DNA of 64,000 nucleotides, taken from Klebsiella terrigena. GTDB taxonomy: Bacteria; Pseudomonadota; Gammaproteobacteria; Enterobacterales; Enterobacteriaceae. Position 1 is the first letter of the stretch. Every line of letters starts with the position of its first letter. The position numbers and the translations under genes are program-made. Under the pieces are notes generated by a model that saw only the letters and a list, made by a program, of their open reading frames with translations, had not been told where the DNA came from and did no database searches. Positions 42,209-52,655 of this stretch are shown piece after piece. Where the stretch lies: assembly GCF_006539725.1 (NCBI RefSeq), contig NZ_BJNO01000022.1:1-64000 (forward strand), in the 5' to 3' direction.

Positions 42209-43057
42209 CTAAGCGGCGACGCGACTGCGTTGCCGCCACTGCCCCGGCGTCATGCCAATCTCACGGTTAAAGACCACCGAAAAGTAGTTACTGTCTTCGA
42301 ATCCGCACAGCATAGCGATTTCGCCAATCAGCCGCTCCGTATGCTGCAGCAGGTACTGCGCGTGGCAAATTCTCAGCTGACGTAAATAGTGGTTGATCGT
42401 CATACCCGTCTGCTGGCGAAACTGCTGGCGCAGGGCGCGCTCGCTGCACGCTTCCCGCGCGCAAAAGCGATCGAGGAAAAAGGGTCGGTTCAGGCTGCCG
42501 GCCAGTTCGGTCAGCAGTTTATCGAGGAGGGCTTCGCTCTGGGTCGCCGCCAGGTTGTCGGTCGCGTAGCGATGTCGGTGCAGAATGAGCGCCAACTGGG
42601 CGAACAGCAGCTCGGCCATCTGATTGGCCTGGGGGTCGCTGCGGGTGCTCTCCTGTTCAAGCTGGGTAATCACCTGCCGTACCTGGGTCATACCGGAGCT
42701 GCCGATTCGCCAGTGCGGAACCCACGGCGTACCAAACAGTCCGGGAATATGGGCCGCCCAGTCAAAGTTGAGCCGCAGCCGGTCCGGGCAGTAGATGACG
42801 TTTTGCAGGACTAAATCGTTCACCGACGCATAGGAGTGCTTGTCCTGCGCGCGGATATAGAACAGATCGCCGCGGGTAATGCGCCACGGGCGATCGTTAA
42901 GCACATGCAGGCCGTTTCCCCGCCATACCAGCACCAGTTCGCAGAACTCATGGGTATGCTCGGCGAAGACGTTTTGCGGGTACCGATCCGCTACCGCCAC
43001 CGCCTGAGAAGGCGAGGCAAAAAACTCATCTTTGCGAAGAATCAACTGACCGGCCAC
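42209..43057 (-). CDS. rhaR: AraC-family activator RhaR
   Basis: RhaR activates rhaSR in response to L-rhamnose. It has an N-terminal cupin sugar-binding domain ([20 protein letters not shown]) and a C-terminal AraC DNA-binding domain ([21 protein letters not shown] and [17 protein letters not shown]). No ATG starts the frame. I chose the GTG at 43057 (VAGQLIL), which has GGAG 9 nt upstream and gives 282 residues, the length I recall for E. coli RhaR. Upstream GTG codons at 43150 and 43168 would give 313 or 319 residues and overlap rhaS. The residues between are partly conserved, so the longer form remains possible. Confidence 0.8.
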   Translation of the reverse strand: MAGQLILRKDEFFASPSQAVAVADRYPQNVFAEHTHEFCELVLVWRGNGLHVLNDRPWRITRGDLFYIRAQDKHSYASVNDLVLQNVIYCPDRLRLNFDWAAHIPGLFGTPWVPHWRIGSSGMTQVRQVITQLEQESTRSDPQANQMAELLFAQLALILHRHRYATDNLAATQSEALLDKLLTELAGSLNRPFFLDRFCAREACSERALRQQFRQQTGMTINHYLRQLRICHAQYLLQHTERLIGEIAMLCGFEDSNYFSVVFNREIGMTPGQWRQRSRVAA

Positions 43058-43130
43058 CGCGACAACTCCAGGCACAAATAACGTTCGATTATTCGCGATT
43101 TTGCTCGCTAAAACGTTGACTGCTCTCGCG

Positions 43131-43967
43131 TTACTGAAGAATGGCGTCACGTCCCTGGCGGATATCACGCGGTGACCAGGAAAACTCGCGGCGAAAAAGC
43201 GTCGAAAAGTGGTTACTGTCGCCGAATCCGCAGTGATAGGCGATATCCGTTACGCTGTCATCGCTGTGCCGCAGCAGATGGCGCGCCTTCATCAACCGCA
43301 CCCGGTTCAGGTAGCGCTGCGGCGTCAGGCCGGTCTGCTGCTTGAGCTGACGATGCAGCGTGCGCAGCGACAGCGAAAACTGGGCCGCCACCTCTTCCCA
43401 GCAGACATCCTCTGCAAAGTGATCTTCCAGCCACGCCATCAGGTGATTGAGCCGCGCCTCGCTATCGGCGGCCCCTTCCGCGAGGCTGCTTTTGCGTAGC
43501 AGCACCAGCAGCTGCATAAACAAAATTTCCCGGCTGGCAATAGTATGCACATCCGACTCGCCGCCGAGGCTTTCCATCTGGCTGACGATCTGCCGCACCT
43601 GCTGCAAAGCCCCCTGATTAACCCGCCAGTGCGAGAGATAGTTGCCTTCCTGCTCCTGCGGCAGCAGCTGGCTGACGCCGCTCAGAAAGCGAAAGGCATC
43701 CGGTGCGCGATAGAGCACGTTGGTCAGGCACAGGTTATCGGTATGTTCATAAAGATGGCGATCGTGATCGCGAATAAAACAGACCGAGCCGCCGCTGATG
43801 GTATAGGGCTGGCCGTTGAAAACGTGGATCCCCGTCCCGTGCTCGACGATAACAATTTCATGGAAATCGTGGTGATGCTCCGGAAACGCCGACTGAGGGA
43901 GGCGTGGCTCAATGGCAACAGCAGAAGTACCGGACTTAAAGAAATCCACACTGTGCAATACGGTCAT
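43131..43967 (-). CDS. rhaS: AraC-family activator RhaS
   Basis: RhaS with rhamnose activates rhaBAD and rhaT. The 278-residue protein has the E. coli length. It has an N-terminal cupin ([20 protein letters not shown]) and a C-terminal AraC domain ([20 protein letters not shown] and [20 protein letters not shown]). It is transcribed with rhaR and is divergent from rhaB. Confidence 0.97.
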   Translation of the reverse strand: MTVLHSVDFFKSGTSAVAIEPRLPQSAFPEHHHDFHEIVIVEHGTGIHVFNGQPYTISGGSVCFIRDHDRHLYEHTDNLCLTNVLYRAPDAFRFLSGVSQLLPQEQEGNYLSHWRVNQGALQQVRQIVSQMESLGGESDVHTIASREILFMQLLVLLRKSSLAEGAADSEARLNHLMAWLEDHFAEDVCWEEVAAQFSLSLRTLHRQLKQQTGLTPQRYLNRVRLMKARHLLRHSDDSVTDIAYHCGFGDSNHFSTLFRREFSWSPRDIRQGRDAILQ

Positions 43968-44154
43968 AGCAGCTCCCTCGAAATGAGAAATGTTATCAAT
44001 CAGTGTCGCAAATAGTAATTAAGGACCGGCAATCCGGCCTTCAATTTTCGACCGCAAACGGCGTAAAGCCTGCCGCTTTTTCAAGAAACAGCCGGAAAGA
44101 TCGGGAACTGCGGAGAGCGTCACATCCCCCACGTCGATAGCGACAGAATGAAAT

Positions 44155-44221
44155 TGTGAGCTCTCTCACGGTCACCTTTGCTTTCTTGCCAGCGGAGAAA
44201 TTTCCCTGTCCGTGGCAAGAA
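44155..44221. promoter_or_regulatory. rhaBAD control region: CRP site and RhaS inverted repeat
   Basis: A CRP site TGTGAGCTCTCTCACG (44155-44170) lies just upstream of a RhaS-type inverted repeat, TTCTTGCCA (44183-44191) and TGGCAAGAA (44213-44221), with 21 bp between arms. The order CRP-RhaS-promoter equals that of E. coli rhaBAD. The RhaR sites for rhaSR should lie in 43968-44150, but I cannot define them. These elements explain the 313-bp gap between rhaS and rhaB. Confidence 0.85.
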
Positions 44222-44280
44222 GGTGCGCGACCGGCGACTTTTTTAGACTGCTGGCAATGATTTTCAGAAGGATCTCTGCC

Positions 44281-45747
44281 ATGAGTTTTCGACATTGTGT
44301 CGCCGTTGATTTAGGCGCTTCCAGCGGGCGGGTGATGCTCGCCAGCTATGAAAGCGGACAGCGTGCGCTGTCGCTGCGTGAAATCCACCGTTTTACCAAC
44401 AGCCTGCACAAGGTGGATGGCTACGACTGCTGGGATATCGATAGCCTGGAAGGCGAAATTCGCCGCGGGCTGGCGCTGGTGTGCGATCGGGGCATCCTTA
44501 TCGACAGCATCGGCATTGATACCTGGGGCGTGGATTATGTCCTGCTCGACGGTCAGGGCCAGCGCGTCGGCCTCGCGGTTTCCTATCGCGACGACCGCAC
44601 CCACGGCCTGATGCAGCATGCCGAAACGCAGATAGGCCGAGCGGATATCTATCGCCGCAGCGGCATTCAGTTTCTGCCGTTCAACACCCTTTACCAGCTG
44701 CGCGCCCTGGTTGAGCAGCAGCCGGAGCTGGTGAGCCAGGCCGCGCACGCGCTGCTGATCCCGGACTACTTCAGCTTCCGTCTGACCGGCCAGATGAACT
44801 GGGAATACACCAACGCTACCACCACCCAGCTGGTCAATATCAACAGCGATAGCTGGGATGAGGATCTGCTGAACTGGAGCGGCGCGCCGCGCGAGTGGTT
44901 CGGTACCCCGACCCATCCCGGCAACGTGATCGGCCACTGGATTTGCCCGCAGGGCAACGCGATCCCGGTCGTCGCCGTCGCCAGTCACGATACCGCCAGC
45001 GCGGTGATCGCTTCTCCGCTGACCGGTAAAAATGCGGCCTATCTCTCCTCCGGCACCTGGTCGTTAATGGGCTTTGAAAGCAAAACCCCCTGCACCGGCG
45101 ACGATGCGCTGCGGGCCAATATCACCAACGAAGGCGGCGCCGAAGGCCGCTATCGGGTGCTGAAAAATATTATGGGCCTGTGGCTGCTGCAGCGGGTGCT
45201 GAAAGAGCAGAACGTCAGCGACCTCCCGGCGCTGATTGCCCACACCGCCGACCTCCCGGCCTGCCGCTCGGTGATTGACTGCAACGATGAGCGTTTTATC
45301 AACCCGGCCAATATGAGCGCTGAGATTCAGGCCGCCTGCCGCGAATCCGGACAGCCGGTGCCCGACGGCGACGCCGAGCTGGCGCGCTGTATTTTTGACA
45401 GCCTCGCTCTGCTGTACGCCCGCGTGCTCGGCGAGCTTGCCCGGCTGCGGGGCCAGCCCTTCAGCCAGCTGCATATCGTCGGCGGCGGTTGTCAGAACGC
45501 GCTGCTCAATCAGCTGTGCGCGGACGCCTGCGGCATAACGGTTATCGCCGGCCCCGTCGAGGCCTCTACGCTCGGCAATATCGGCATCCAGCTGATGACG
45601 CTGGATGAGCTGAACAACGTCGATGATTTCCGTCAGGTGGTACGCGACAACTACGCGCTCACCACGTTTACCCCTAATCCTGAACATGAAATTGCCCGCT
45701 TCGTTGCGCAGTTTCAGCAACAACAGACCAAGGAGCTTTGCGCATGA
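44281..45747 (+). CDS. rhaB: L-rhamnulose kinase
   Basis: RhaB phosphorylates L-rhamnulose at C1. The ATG at 44281 ([12 protein letters not shown]) gives 488 residues, one fewer than in E. coli; 23 upstream codons overlap the control region and are left out. FGGY-kinase features are [15 protein letters not shown] (phosphate loop), [25 protein letters not shown] and [15 protein letters not shown]. It overlaps rhaA by 4 bp (ATGA). Confidence 0.97.
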   Translation: MSFRHCVAVDLGASSGRVMLASYESGQRALSLREIHRFTNSLHKVDGYDCWDIDSLEGEIRRGLALVCDRGILIDSIGIDTWGVDYVLLDGQGQRVGLAVSYRDDRTHGLMQHAETQIGRADIYRRSGIQFLPFNTLYQLRALVEQQPELVSQAAHALLIPDYFSFRLTGQMNWEYTNATTTQLVNINSDSWDEDLLNWSGAPREWFGTPTHPGNVIGHWICPQGNAIPVVAVASHDTASAVIASPLTGKNAAYLSSGTWSLMGFESKTPCTGDDALRANITNEGGAEGRYRVLKNIMGLWLLQRVLKEQNVSDLPALIAHTADLPACRSVIDCNDERFINPANMSAEIQAACRESGQPVPDGDAELARCIFDSLALLYARVLGELARLRGQPFSQLHIVGGGCQNALLNQLCADACGITVIAGPVEASTLGNIGIQLMTLDELNNVDDFRQVVRDNYALTTFTPNPEHEIARFVAQFQQQQTKELCA

Positions 45748-47003
45748 CCACTCAACTTGAACAAGCCTGGGAAATTGCTAAACAGCGCTACGCCGCCGCC
45801 GGTGTGGATGTCGAGGAGGCTCTGCGCCAGCTGGACCGGCTCCCCGTATCCATGCACTGCTGGCAGGGCGATGACGTCGCGGGCTTTGAAAACCCGGAGG
45901 GGAGCTTAACCGGCGGGATTCAGGCCACCGGCAACTATCCGGGTAAAGCCCGCAACGCGGGCGAGCTGCGCGCCGACCTTGAGCAGGCGCTGAGCCTGAT
46001 CCCCGGACCGAAACGGCTGAACCTGCACGCGCTGTACCTGGAGTCCGACGCCCCGGTTGCGCGTAACGAAATCAAACCTGAGCACTTTAAAAACTGGGTG
46101 GAGTGGGCCAAAAGCAACGGGCTGGGTCTCGACTTTAACCCTTCCTGTTTCTCACATCCGCTAAGCGCCGACGGTTTTACCCTCTCGCACGCTAACGATG
46201 AAATCCGCCAGTTCTGGATCGATCACTGCAAGGCCAGCCGCCGGGTTTCCGCCTATTTCGGCGAGCAGCTGGGCACCCCGTCGGTGATGAATATCTGGAT
46301 CCCGGACGGCATGAAGGACATCACCGTTGACCGCCTCGCACCGCGCCAGCGCCTGCTGAACGCGCTGGATGAGGTCATTAGCGAGAAGCTCGACCCGGCG
46401 CATCACATCGATGCCGTGGAGAGCAAGCTGTTCGGTATCGGCGCCGAAAGCTACACCGTCGGCTCCAATGAATTCTATATGGGCTATGCCACCAGCCGGC
46501 AGACCGCGCTGTGCCTGGACGCCGGGCACTTCCATCCCACGGAGGTCATCTCCGACAAGATCTCCGCCGCCATGCTCTACATTCCGCGCCTGCTGCTGCA
46601 CGTCAGCCGCCCGGTGCGTTGGGATAGCGATCACGTGGTGCTGCTGGATGACGAAACCCAGGCCATCGCCAGCGAAATCATCCGCCACAACCTGTTTGAC
46701 CGCGTGCACATCGGCCTCGATTTCTTCGACGCCTCCATCAACCGCATCGCGGCGTGGGTGATTGGTACCCGCAACATGAAAAAAGCGCTGCTGCGCGCGC
46801 TGCTGGAGCCGACGGAACAGCTGCGCCAGCTGGAAGCCGACGGCGATTACACCGCCCGCCTGGCGCTGCTGGAAGAGCAGAAATGCCTGCCGTGGCAGGC
46901 CGTCTGGGAGATGTACTGCCAGCGTCACGATACCCCGGCGGGCAGCCAGTGGCTGGATAGCGTTCGCGGCTACGAGAAGGCCGTTCTCAGCCAGCGCGGG
47001 TAG
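45744..47003 (+). CDS. rhaA: L-rhamnose isomerase
   Basis: RhaA converts L-rhamnose to L-rhamnulose, a Mn-dependent TIM-barrel enzyme. The ATG at 45744 (MTTQLEQAW) overlaps the rhaB stop and gives 419 residues as in E. coli. Metal and substrate residues lie in [50 protein letters not shown] and [10 protein letters not shown]. The gap to rhaD (77 bp) contains a GC hairpin. Confidence 0.98.
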   Translation: MTTQLEQAWEIAKQRYAAAGVDVEEALRQLDRLPVSMHCWQGDDVAGFENPEGSLTGGIQATGNYPGKARNAGELRADLEQALSLIPGPKRLNLHALYLESDAPVARNEIKPEHFKNWVEWAKSNGLGLDFNPSCFSHPLSADGFTLSHANDEIRQFWIDHCKASRRVSAYFGEQLGTPSVMNIWIPDGMKDITVDRLAPRQRLLNALDEVISEKLDPAHHIDAVESKLFGIGAESYTVGSNEFYMGYATSRQTALCLDAGHFHPTEVISDKISAAMLYIPRLLLHVSRPVRWDSDHVVLLDDETQAIASEIIRHNLFDRVHIGLDFFDASINRIAAWVIGTRNMKKALLRALLEPTEQLRQLEADGDYTARLALLEEQKCLPWQAVWEMYCQRHDTPAGSQWLDSVRGYEKAVLSQRG

Positions 47004-47035
47004 CCCGGCAACCGACAAATAAACAACCTATTCAG

Positions 47036-47058
47036 GGCGCGGGGTCAACTCCGCGCCG
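47036..47058 (+). repeat. GC hairpin between rhaA and rhaD
   Basis: GGCGCGG and CCGCGCC form an inverted repeat around a short AT-containing loop in the intercistronic gap. It may stabilise the upstream rhaBA message; there is no U-run. Confidence 0.5.
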
Positions 47059-47080
47059 AATCAACAGGAAGCACAAGACT

Positions 47081-47911
47081 ATGCACACGATTATCGACTC
47101 CTGGTTCGTCCAGGGCATGATTAAGGCCACCACAGATGCGTGGCTGAAGGGCTGGGATGAGCGCAACGGCGGTAACCTGACGCTGCGCCTCGACGAGGCC
47201 GATATCGAACCTTTCGCGGCGGATTTCCACGCCAAACCGCGCTATATCGCCCTGAGCCAGCCGATGCCGACGCTGGCCAACCAGCCGTTTATCGTCACCG
47301 GCTCCGGTAAGTTTTTCCGCAACGTGCAGCTCGATCCGGCCGCCAACCTCGGCGTGGTCAAAGTGGACAGCGACGGTGCGGGATATCACGTCCTGTGGGG
47401 CTTAACCCACGAGGCGGTGCCGACCTCAGAACTGCCAGCCCACTTCCTCTCCCACAGCGAACGCATCAGGCTGACCGGCGGCAAAGATCGCGTGATCATG
47501 CACTGCCACGCCACCAACCTGATCGCCCTGACCTACGTGCTGGAGAACAACAGCGATCTCTTCACCCGCAAGCTCTGGGAAGGCAGCACCGAATGCCTGG
47601 TGGTGTTCCCGGACGGCGTCGGCATTCTGCCGTGGATGGTGCCGGGTACCGACGAAATCGGCGGAGCCACCGCGCTGGAAATGCGTCAGCATTCGCTGGT
47701 GCTGTGGCCGTTCCACGGCGTCTTCGGCAGCGGGCCGACGCTGGATGAGACCTTTGGCCTGATCGATACCGCCGAGAAATCGGCTGAAGTGCTGGTGAAG
47801 GTTTACTCCATGGGTGGCATGAAGCAGACCATCACCCGCGAAGAGCTGATTGCCCTCGGCAAGCGCTTTGATGTACAGCCCGTGCAGTCCGCGTTAGACC
47901 TTTATCAATAA
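47081..47911 (+). CDS. rhaD: Rhamnulose-1-phosphate aldolase
   Basis: RhaD splits L-rhamnulose 1-phosphate into dihydroxyacetone phosphate and L-lactaldehyde. The 276-residue class II aldolase has the zinc site in [13 protein letters not shown] (two histidines about 141-143), the catalytic glutamate in [14 protein letters not shown] (about residue 117) and the third histidine in LWPFHGVFG (about 212). Lactaldehyde would be reduced by the alcohol dehydrogenase encoded at 52.7 kb. Confidence 0.97.
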   Translation: MHTIIDSWFVQGMIKATTDAWLKGWDERNGGNLTLRLDEADIEPFAADFHAKPRYIALSQPMPTLANQPFIVTGSGKFFRNVQLDPAANLGVVKVDSDGAGYHVLWGLTHEAVPTSELPAHFLSHSERIRLTGGKDRVIMHCHATNLIALTYVLENNSDLFTRKLWEGSTECLVVFPDGVGILPWMVPGTDEIGGATALEMRQHSLVLWPFHGVFGSGPTLDETFGLIDTAEKSAEVLVKVYSMGGMKQTITREELIALGKRFDVQPVQSALDLYQ

Positions 47912-47919
47912 TTACATCG

Positions 47920-47943
47920 CGCCCCGCTCACCGAGACGGGGCG
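47920..47943 (+). terminator. Hairpin after rhaD
   Basis: CGCCCCG (47920-47926) pairs with CGGGGCG (47937-47943). It has no U-run; it may terminate partially or protect rhaBAD mRNA before the ABC transporter genes. Confidence 0.4.
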
Positions 47944-48053
47944 AACTCTGTCACCTGCAAACCCTACCCTAACTCTTTCGCCCTGCGGGAAGCCCACGCA
48001 TCAGCAAGATGAAAGACGGTGGGAAACTAACTCAATCATGTGGAGTAAAAGCA

Positions 48054-49040
48054 ATGAAAATAAAGACAAGCTTGATCCTCACCGTTGCCGCTCTGGCGTT
48101 GTCCGGTTCTGCTTTAGCTGAAGTTAAAATTGCCCTCGTGGCAAAATCATTGGGAAATGGATTCTTCGAGGCAGCAAACGTCGGCGCGCAGGAAGCGGCT
48201 AAAGAGTTAGGCGATGTGAAAGTGATCTATACCGGCCCCACCACCACCACCGCCGAAGCGCAGATCGAAGTGCTGAACGGGCTGATCGCCCAGGGGGTGG
48301 ATGCGATCGCCATTTCCGCCAACGATCCGGACGCCGTGGTGCCGGTGCTGAAAAAAGCGATGCAGCGCGGGATCAAAGTGGTCTCCTGGGATTCCGGCGT
48401 TGCGCCAGCGGGCCGCCAGATCCACTTAAATCCTTCCAATAACGCACTGATTGGCGAGACCAACGTCAGGCTCGCCGCGGACGCCCTGAAGGCGCTGAAC
48501 GTCGAAAAAGGTGACGTGGCGATCCTCAGCGCGACCCCCACCTCAACCAACCAGAACATCTGGATCGAAGAGATGAAGAAGGTGCTGCCGAAGTACCCTT
48601 CCGTCAACCTGGTCACCGTTGCCTACGGGGACGATCTCTCCGACAAGAGCTACCGCGAAGCGGTCGGCCTGCTGAAGTCGTATCCCAATCTGAAAGCGAT
48701 CGTCTCGCCTTCGTCGGTGGGGATCGTTGCCGCCGCCCAGGCGGTGAAGGATCAGGGCAAGATTGGCAAGGTGTACGTCACCGGGCTGGGGCTGCCGTCT
48801 GAAATGGCCGGAGCGATTAAGTCCGGCGCCAGCAAAAGCTTTGCTATCTGGAACCCCATTGACCTCGGCTACGCCGCCACCTACCTGGCCGACGATTTAG
48901 TCAAAGGCACGGCAACCAAAACCGAAGCCAGCATGGGCAGGCTCGGCAAGGTGAAGCTGGATGCCGACGGCAGCGGCGCGATGGCGGAGCCGTTCGTTTA
49001 CGATGCCGGCAACATCGATAAGTTTTCCAAAATTTTCTAA
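48054..49040 (+). CDS. rhaS: Rhamnose ABC transporter periplasmic binding protein
   Basis: This is a periplasmic sugar-binding protein of the type 1 (ribose/autoinducer-2-like) fold. The ATG at 48054 has GGAG 8 nt before it and gives 328 residues with a signal peptide (ILTVAALALSGSALA). KIALVAKSLGNGFFEAANVGA and GVDAIAISANDPDAVVPVL are typical fold elements. Its place between rhaD and an ABC ATPase with two permeases, followed by rhamnose-pathway enzymes, points to L-rhamnose. The symbol follows the rhizobial rhaSTPQ naming and is not the AraC regulator RhaS at 43 kb. Confidence 0.88.
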   Translation: MKIKTSLILTVAALALSGSALAEVKIALVAKSLGNGFFEAANVGAQEAAKELGDVKVIYTGPTTTTAEAQIEVLNGLIAQGVDAIAISANDPDAVVPVLKKAMQRGIKVVSWDSGVAPAGRQIHLNPSNNALIGETNVRLAADALKALNVEKGDVAILSATPTSTNQNIWIEEMKKVLPKYPSVNLVTVAYGDDLSDKSYREAVGLLKSYPNLKAIVSPSSVGIVAAAQAVKDQGKIGKVYVTGLGLPSEMAGAIKSGASKSFAIWNPIDLGYAATYLADDLVKGTATKTEASMGRLGKVKLDADGSGAMAEPFVYDAGNIDKFSKIF

Positions 49041-49047
49041 TCCTCAG

Positions 49048-49072
49048 CCCCCGTTTCGCCTGGAAACGGGGG
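49048..49072 (+). terminator. Intra-operon hairpin after the binding-protein gene
   Basis: CCCCCGTTTC, a GCCTG loop and GAAACGGGGG form a 10-bp perfect stem, 8 bp after the binding-protein stop and 18 bp before the ATPase start. No T-run follows. Such structures commonly let periplasmic binding proteins be made in excess of the membrane components. Confidence 0.65.
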
Positions 49073-49090
49073 AAAAACCGGAGACTTATC

Positions 49091-50602
49091 ATGACGGCGT
49101 CCACCCCGCTGCTGTCGCTTAAGGGCATCACCAAGGTTTTCCCCGGTGTGCGTGCTCTTGAGAACGTACAGCTCGATCTCTGGCCCGGCAAAGTGACCGC
49201 CTTAATTGGCGAAAACGGTGCCGGCAAATCCACGCTGGTCAAAGTGATGACCGGCATTTATCAGCCCGAAGAGGGCGAAATCCTTTATAAAGCGATCCCG
49301 ATTCAGCTGCCTCATCCGGAGTCGGCGCACCGGATCGGGATCACCGCTATTCACCAGGAGACGGTGCTGTTTGACGAACTCTCGGTGACGGAGAATATTT
49401 TTGTCGGCCAGTATCTGCATAAAGGCCTGCTGAAAAAGCTCGACTGGCCGGCAATGCACCAGAAAGCCGGGGATATTCTTCGCCGCCTGGAAGTGCAGAT
49501 CGACCCGCGCGCGACGCTAAAAACGCTGAGCATCGCCCAGCGCCACATGGTGGCTATCGCCCGGGCGCTCTCCTTTGAGGCACAGGTGGTTATCCTTGAC
49601 GAGCCGACCGCCGCGCTCTCACAGCACGAAATTCTGGAGTTTTATCAGATAGTCGAGCGCCTGAAGCAGGACGGTAAGGCCATCCTGTTTATCTCGCATA
49701 AGTTTGACGAAATCTTCGAGCTGGCGGACTACTACACCATTTTACGCGACGGCGTGTACGTGAGCTCCGGCGCCATCAACGAGATCACCGAAGAGCGGAT
49801 GGTGTCGATGATGGTCGGGCGGGCCATTACCCAAACCTACCCGAAGGTGAGCTGCACCCCGGGAGAAACGGTGCTGGAGGTCAGCAATCTCTGTCACCCC
49901 ACCGAGTTCGCCAATATCAACTTCAGCCTGCGCAAAGGCGAGATCCTCGGCTTCTACGGGCTGGTCGGCGCCGGGCGCACCGAGCTTATGCAGGCGCTGT
50001 CCGGCGTATCGCACCCTTCCTCCGGCGAAATGGTGCTGAATGGCAAAGCGGTGCGCTTTCGCCAGCCGGCGGACGCCATTCAGGCCGGTATCGTCTGCGT
50101 GCCGGAAGAGCGGCAGAAGCAGGGGGCGATCGTCGCCCTGCCGATCGCGCAGAACATCAGCCTGCCCCAGCTCGCCAGGCTCAACCCCCGCGGCGTGCTG
50201 AACGACGCCCGCGAATGGCGGCTGGCCGATGAGTATGCCTCGCGCCTGCAGGTCAAGGCCTTTAGCTGGCAGCAGGCGGTAGAAACCCTCTCCGGCGGCA
50301 ACCAGCAGAAAGTGGTGATCGGCAAATGGCTGGCTACCCATCCGCAGGTGATCATTCTCGATGAGCCGACGAAGGGTATCGATATCGGTTCAAAAGCGGC
50401 GGTGCATCAGTTTATGTCCGAGCTGGTGGGCCAGGGGCTGGCGGTCATTATGGTCTCATCAGAGCTGCCGGAGGTCATGGGAATGGCTGACCGCATCATC
50501 GTGATGCACGAAGGGCTGATGGTGGCCGAATATCGCGCCGGCGAAGCGACGGCGGAAACTATCGTCAGCGCCGCCAGCGGCACTGCCCGGGAGGCTGCGT
50601 GA
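49091..50602 (+). CDS. Sugar ABC transporter ATPase (rhamnose type, two nucleotide-binding domains)
   Basis: This 503-residue protein has two fused nucleotide-binding domains, as in RbsA/MglA-type importers. The first has Walker A GENGAGKSTLVKVM (about 36-49), a signature-like LSIAQRHMVAIARAL and Walker B VVILDEPTAAL. The second has a degenerate Walker A, GLVGAGRTELMQAL, a good signature LSGGNQQKVVIGKWL and ILDEPTKGID. In this family the second domain is often catalytically weak. The gene overlaps the next permease gene, and it corresponds to rhizobial rhaT (ATPase), not to the RhaT symporter. Confidence 0.92.
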   Translation: MTASTPLLSLKGITKVFPGVRALENVQLDLWPGKVTALIGENGAGKSTLVKVMTGIYQPEEGEILYKAIPIQLPHPESAHRIGITAIHQETVLFDELSVTENIFVGQYLHKGLLKKLDWPAMHQKAGDILRRLEVQIDPRATLKTLSIAQRHMVAIARALSFEAQVVILDEPTAALSQHEILEFYQIVERLKQDGKAILFISHKFDEIFELADYYTILRDGVYVSSGAINEITEERMVSMMVGRAITQTYPKVSCTPGETVLEVSNLCHPTEFANINFSLRKGEILGFYGLVGAGRTELMQALSGVSHPSSGEMVLNGKAVRFRQPADAIQAGIVCVPEERQKQGAIVALPIAQNISLPQLARLNPRGVLNDAREWRLADEYASRLQVKAFSWQQAVETLSGGNQQKVVIGKWLATHPQVIILDEPTKGIDIGSKAAVHQFMSELVGQGLAVIMVSSELPEVMGMADRIIVMHEGLMVAEYRAGEATAETIVSAASGTAREAA

Positions 50603-51606
50603 TGTGGCGACAACTGCTTAAAAACCGCGAAGCGCTGCTGGCGGCGGTCATTATCCTGATGGTGGCGGGCATCGGCAGCCGGGTACCGTCGTTCATCGCG
50701 GCGGAAAACCTGGTCGAGATGTTTAACGACACCTCGATTCTGATCGTCCTCGCTCTCGGCCAGATGATGGTGCTGCTGACCAAGGGGATCGACCTGTCGA
50801 TGGCCGCCAACCTGGCGCTGACCGGGATGATCGTCGCCCTGCTCAACGCCCACCACCCGGACATTCCGGTGTGGGCGCTGCTGATGCTGGCGACCCTGCT
50901 CGGCCTGCTGATGGGGGTGATTAACGGCCTGCTGGTCTGGCGTCTCGGCATACCGGCGATCGTGGTCACCCTCGGCACCATGAGCATCTATCGCGGCATT
51001 ATTTTCCTGCTCTCCGACGGCGGCTGGGTTAACTCACATCAGATGAGCGCGGACTTCCTCGCCCTGCCGCGCACCTCGCTGCTGGGGCTGCCGCTGCTGA
51101 GCTGGTGCGCCATCGCCGCCCTGCTGCTGGTGGGCTACTTCCTGCGCTACAGCCGCACCGGACGGGCGCTATACACCGCAGGCGGCAACGCCACGGCGGC
51201 GTACTACACCGGCATCAACGCCGGGAAAATGCAGTTCATCAGCTTCTGCCTTTCCGGGGCGCTGGCGGGATTTTGCGGCTATCTGTGGATCTCCCGCTTT
51301 GCCGTCGCCTACGTTGACGTTGCCAACGGCTTCGAGCTGCAGGTCGTGGCCGCCTGCGTCATCGGCGGCATCAGCACCATGGGCGGGACCGGACGCGTAG
51401 TCGGCTGCCTGTGCGGCGCGCTATTCCTCGGGATTATCAACAACGCGCTGCCGGTCATCGGTATCTCCCCCTTCTGGCAGATGGCTATCTCCGGCGCGGT
51501 TATTGTCATCGCCGTGGTGCTTAACGAGCGTGGGAACAAACGTCAAGGACGGCTCATTCTGCGCAGCGCGGTGCTGGCTTCGCAAAAACAGACGGTGAAA
51601 CCATGA
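50602..51606 (+). CDS. rhaP: Sugar ABC transporter permease, first of two
   Basis: This is an inner-membrane permease of the RbsC/AraH family with about eight to ten hydrophobic segments and the family-typical LTKGIDLSMAANLALTGMI and TAGGNATAAYYTGINAGKM motifs (the latter contacts the ATPase). I chose the ATG at 50602, which overlaps the ATPase stop by one base (TGATG) and lies 7 nt after GGGAGG, giving 334 residues. The symbol is by order in the cluster. Confidence 0.85.
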   Translation: MWRQLLKNREALLAAVIILMVAGIGSRVPSFIAAENLVEMFNDTSILIVLALGQMMVLLTKGIDLSMAANLALTGMIVALLNAHHPDIPVWALLMLATLLGLLMGVINGLLVWRLGIPAIVVTLGTMSIYRGIIFLLSDGGWVNSHQMSADFLALPRTSLLGLPLLSWCAIAALLLVGYFLRYSRTGRALYTAGGNATAAYYTGINAGKMQFISFCLSGALAGFCGYLWISRFAVAYVDVANGFELQVVAACVIGGISTMGGTGRVVGCLCGALFLGIINNALPVIGISPFWQMAISGAVIVIAVVLNERGNKRQGRLILRSAVLASQKQTVKP

Positions 51607-52604
51607 GCAAAATAATGACCACTGACGAGATGACCGGCCGCCCGACGGCGCCGTCGCCGCTGCGCCGCCTGCTGTGCTGGGAAGGCTTCCTGCTGGCGGT
51701 GACCCTCGCCGTTTTTGCCGCCAACGCGCTGGCGTCGCCCTACTTCCTTAATATCTGGAACCTCTCTGACGCCACCTTCAACTTCACCGAGAAGGCGATT
51801 ATCGTCCTGCCGATGGCGATGCTGATTATCGCCAGAGAGATTGACCTCTCGGTCGCCTCCACCATGGCGCTGAGCTCAACGGCGATGGGCTTTTGCGCGG
51901 CGGCGGGGATGGATACGCCGCTACTGGTGGCCGTCGGGCTGGGAGTGGGCCTGCTGTGCGGCCTGTTTAACGGCATCCTGGTGACGCGACTAAACCTGTC
52001 GTCGATCGTTATCACCATCGGCACCATGAGCCTGTATCGCGGCCTGACCTACATCCTGCTGGGCGATAAGGCGCTAAATCACTATCCGGACAGCTTCGCC
52101 TGGTTCGGTCAGGGCTACGTTTGGGGAGCGCTCTCGTTTGAGTTTGCGTTGTTCCTGCTGCTGGCGGCCGCTTTTACCTTCCTGCTGCATAAAACCAACT
52201 TTGGCCGCCGCACCTACGCGATTGGCAATAATCCGACCGGCGCCTGGTTTTCCGGGATCAACGTTAAGCGCCATAACCTGATCCTGTTTGCCCTGGTTGG
52301 GCTGATGGCGGGATTGGCCGCGGTGCTGCTGACGTCACGGCTCGGCAGCACTCGTCCCTCGCTGGCAGTGGGCTGGGAGCTGGCGGTCGTGACGATGGCG
52401 GTGCTCGGCGGCGTCAATATCCTCGGCGGCTCCGGCAGCATGGTGGGGGTGATTATTGCCGCCTTCCTGATGGGTCTGGTGACCTTTGGCCTGAGCCTGC
52501 TCAACGTACCGGGCATCGTGATGTCGATAATCATCGGCGCCATGCTGATAGCGGTGATTTCTCTGCCGATTATCGCCCGGCGGGTGCTGCAGCGAAGACA
52601 TTAA
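51603..52604 (+). CDS. rhaQ: Sugar ABC transporter permease, second of two
   Basis: This 333-residue membrane protein of the same RbsC-like family pairs with the preceding permease. It has IIAREIDLSVASTMALSSTAM and AIGNNPTGAWFSGINVKRH (ATPase-coupling region). It overlaps the previous gene by 4 bp (ATGA), indicating translational coupling. The pair likely forms a heterodimeric channel. The symbol is by order in the cluster. Confidence 0.85.
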   Translation: MSKIMTTDEMTGRPTAPSPLRRLLCWEGFLLAVTLAVFAANALASPYFLNIWNLSDATFNFTEKAIIVLPMAMLIIAREIDLSVASTMALSSTAMGFCAAAGMDTPLLVAVGLGVGLLCGLFNGILVTRLNLSSIVITIGTMSLYRGLTYILLGDKALNHYPDSFAWFGQGYVWGALSFEFALFLLLAAAFTFLLHKTNFGRRTYAIGNNPTGAWFSGINVKRHNLILFALVGLMAGLAAVLLTSRLGSTRPSLAVGWELAVVTMAVLGGVNILGGSGSMVGVIIAAFLMGLVTFGLSLLNVPGIVMSIIIGAMLIAVISLPIIARRVLQRRH

Positions 52605-52655
52605 CCCTTCGCCTGACGGTGGGGGGAACGGGATTTCATTAACAGGAGAGTTATC

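Noticed and set aside
43968-44280. Possible small open frames between rhaS and rhaB
   Set aside because: They overlap the CRP and RhaS sites, have no family similarity, and the gap is explained by regulatory sequence.
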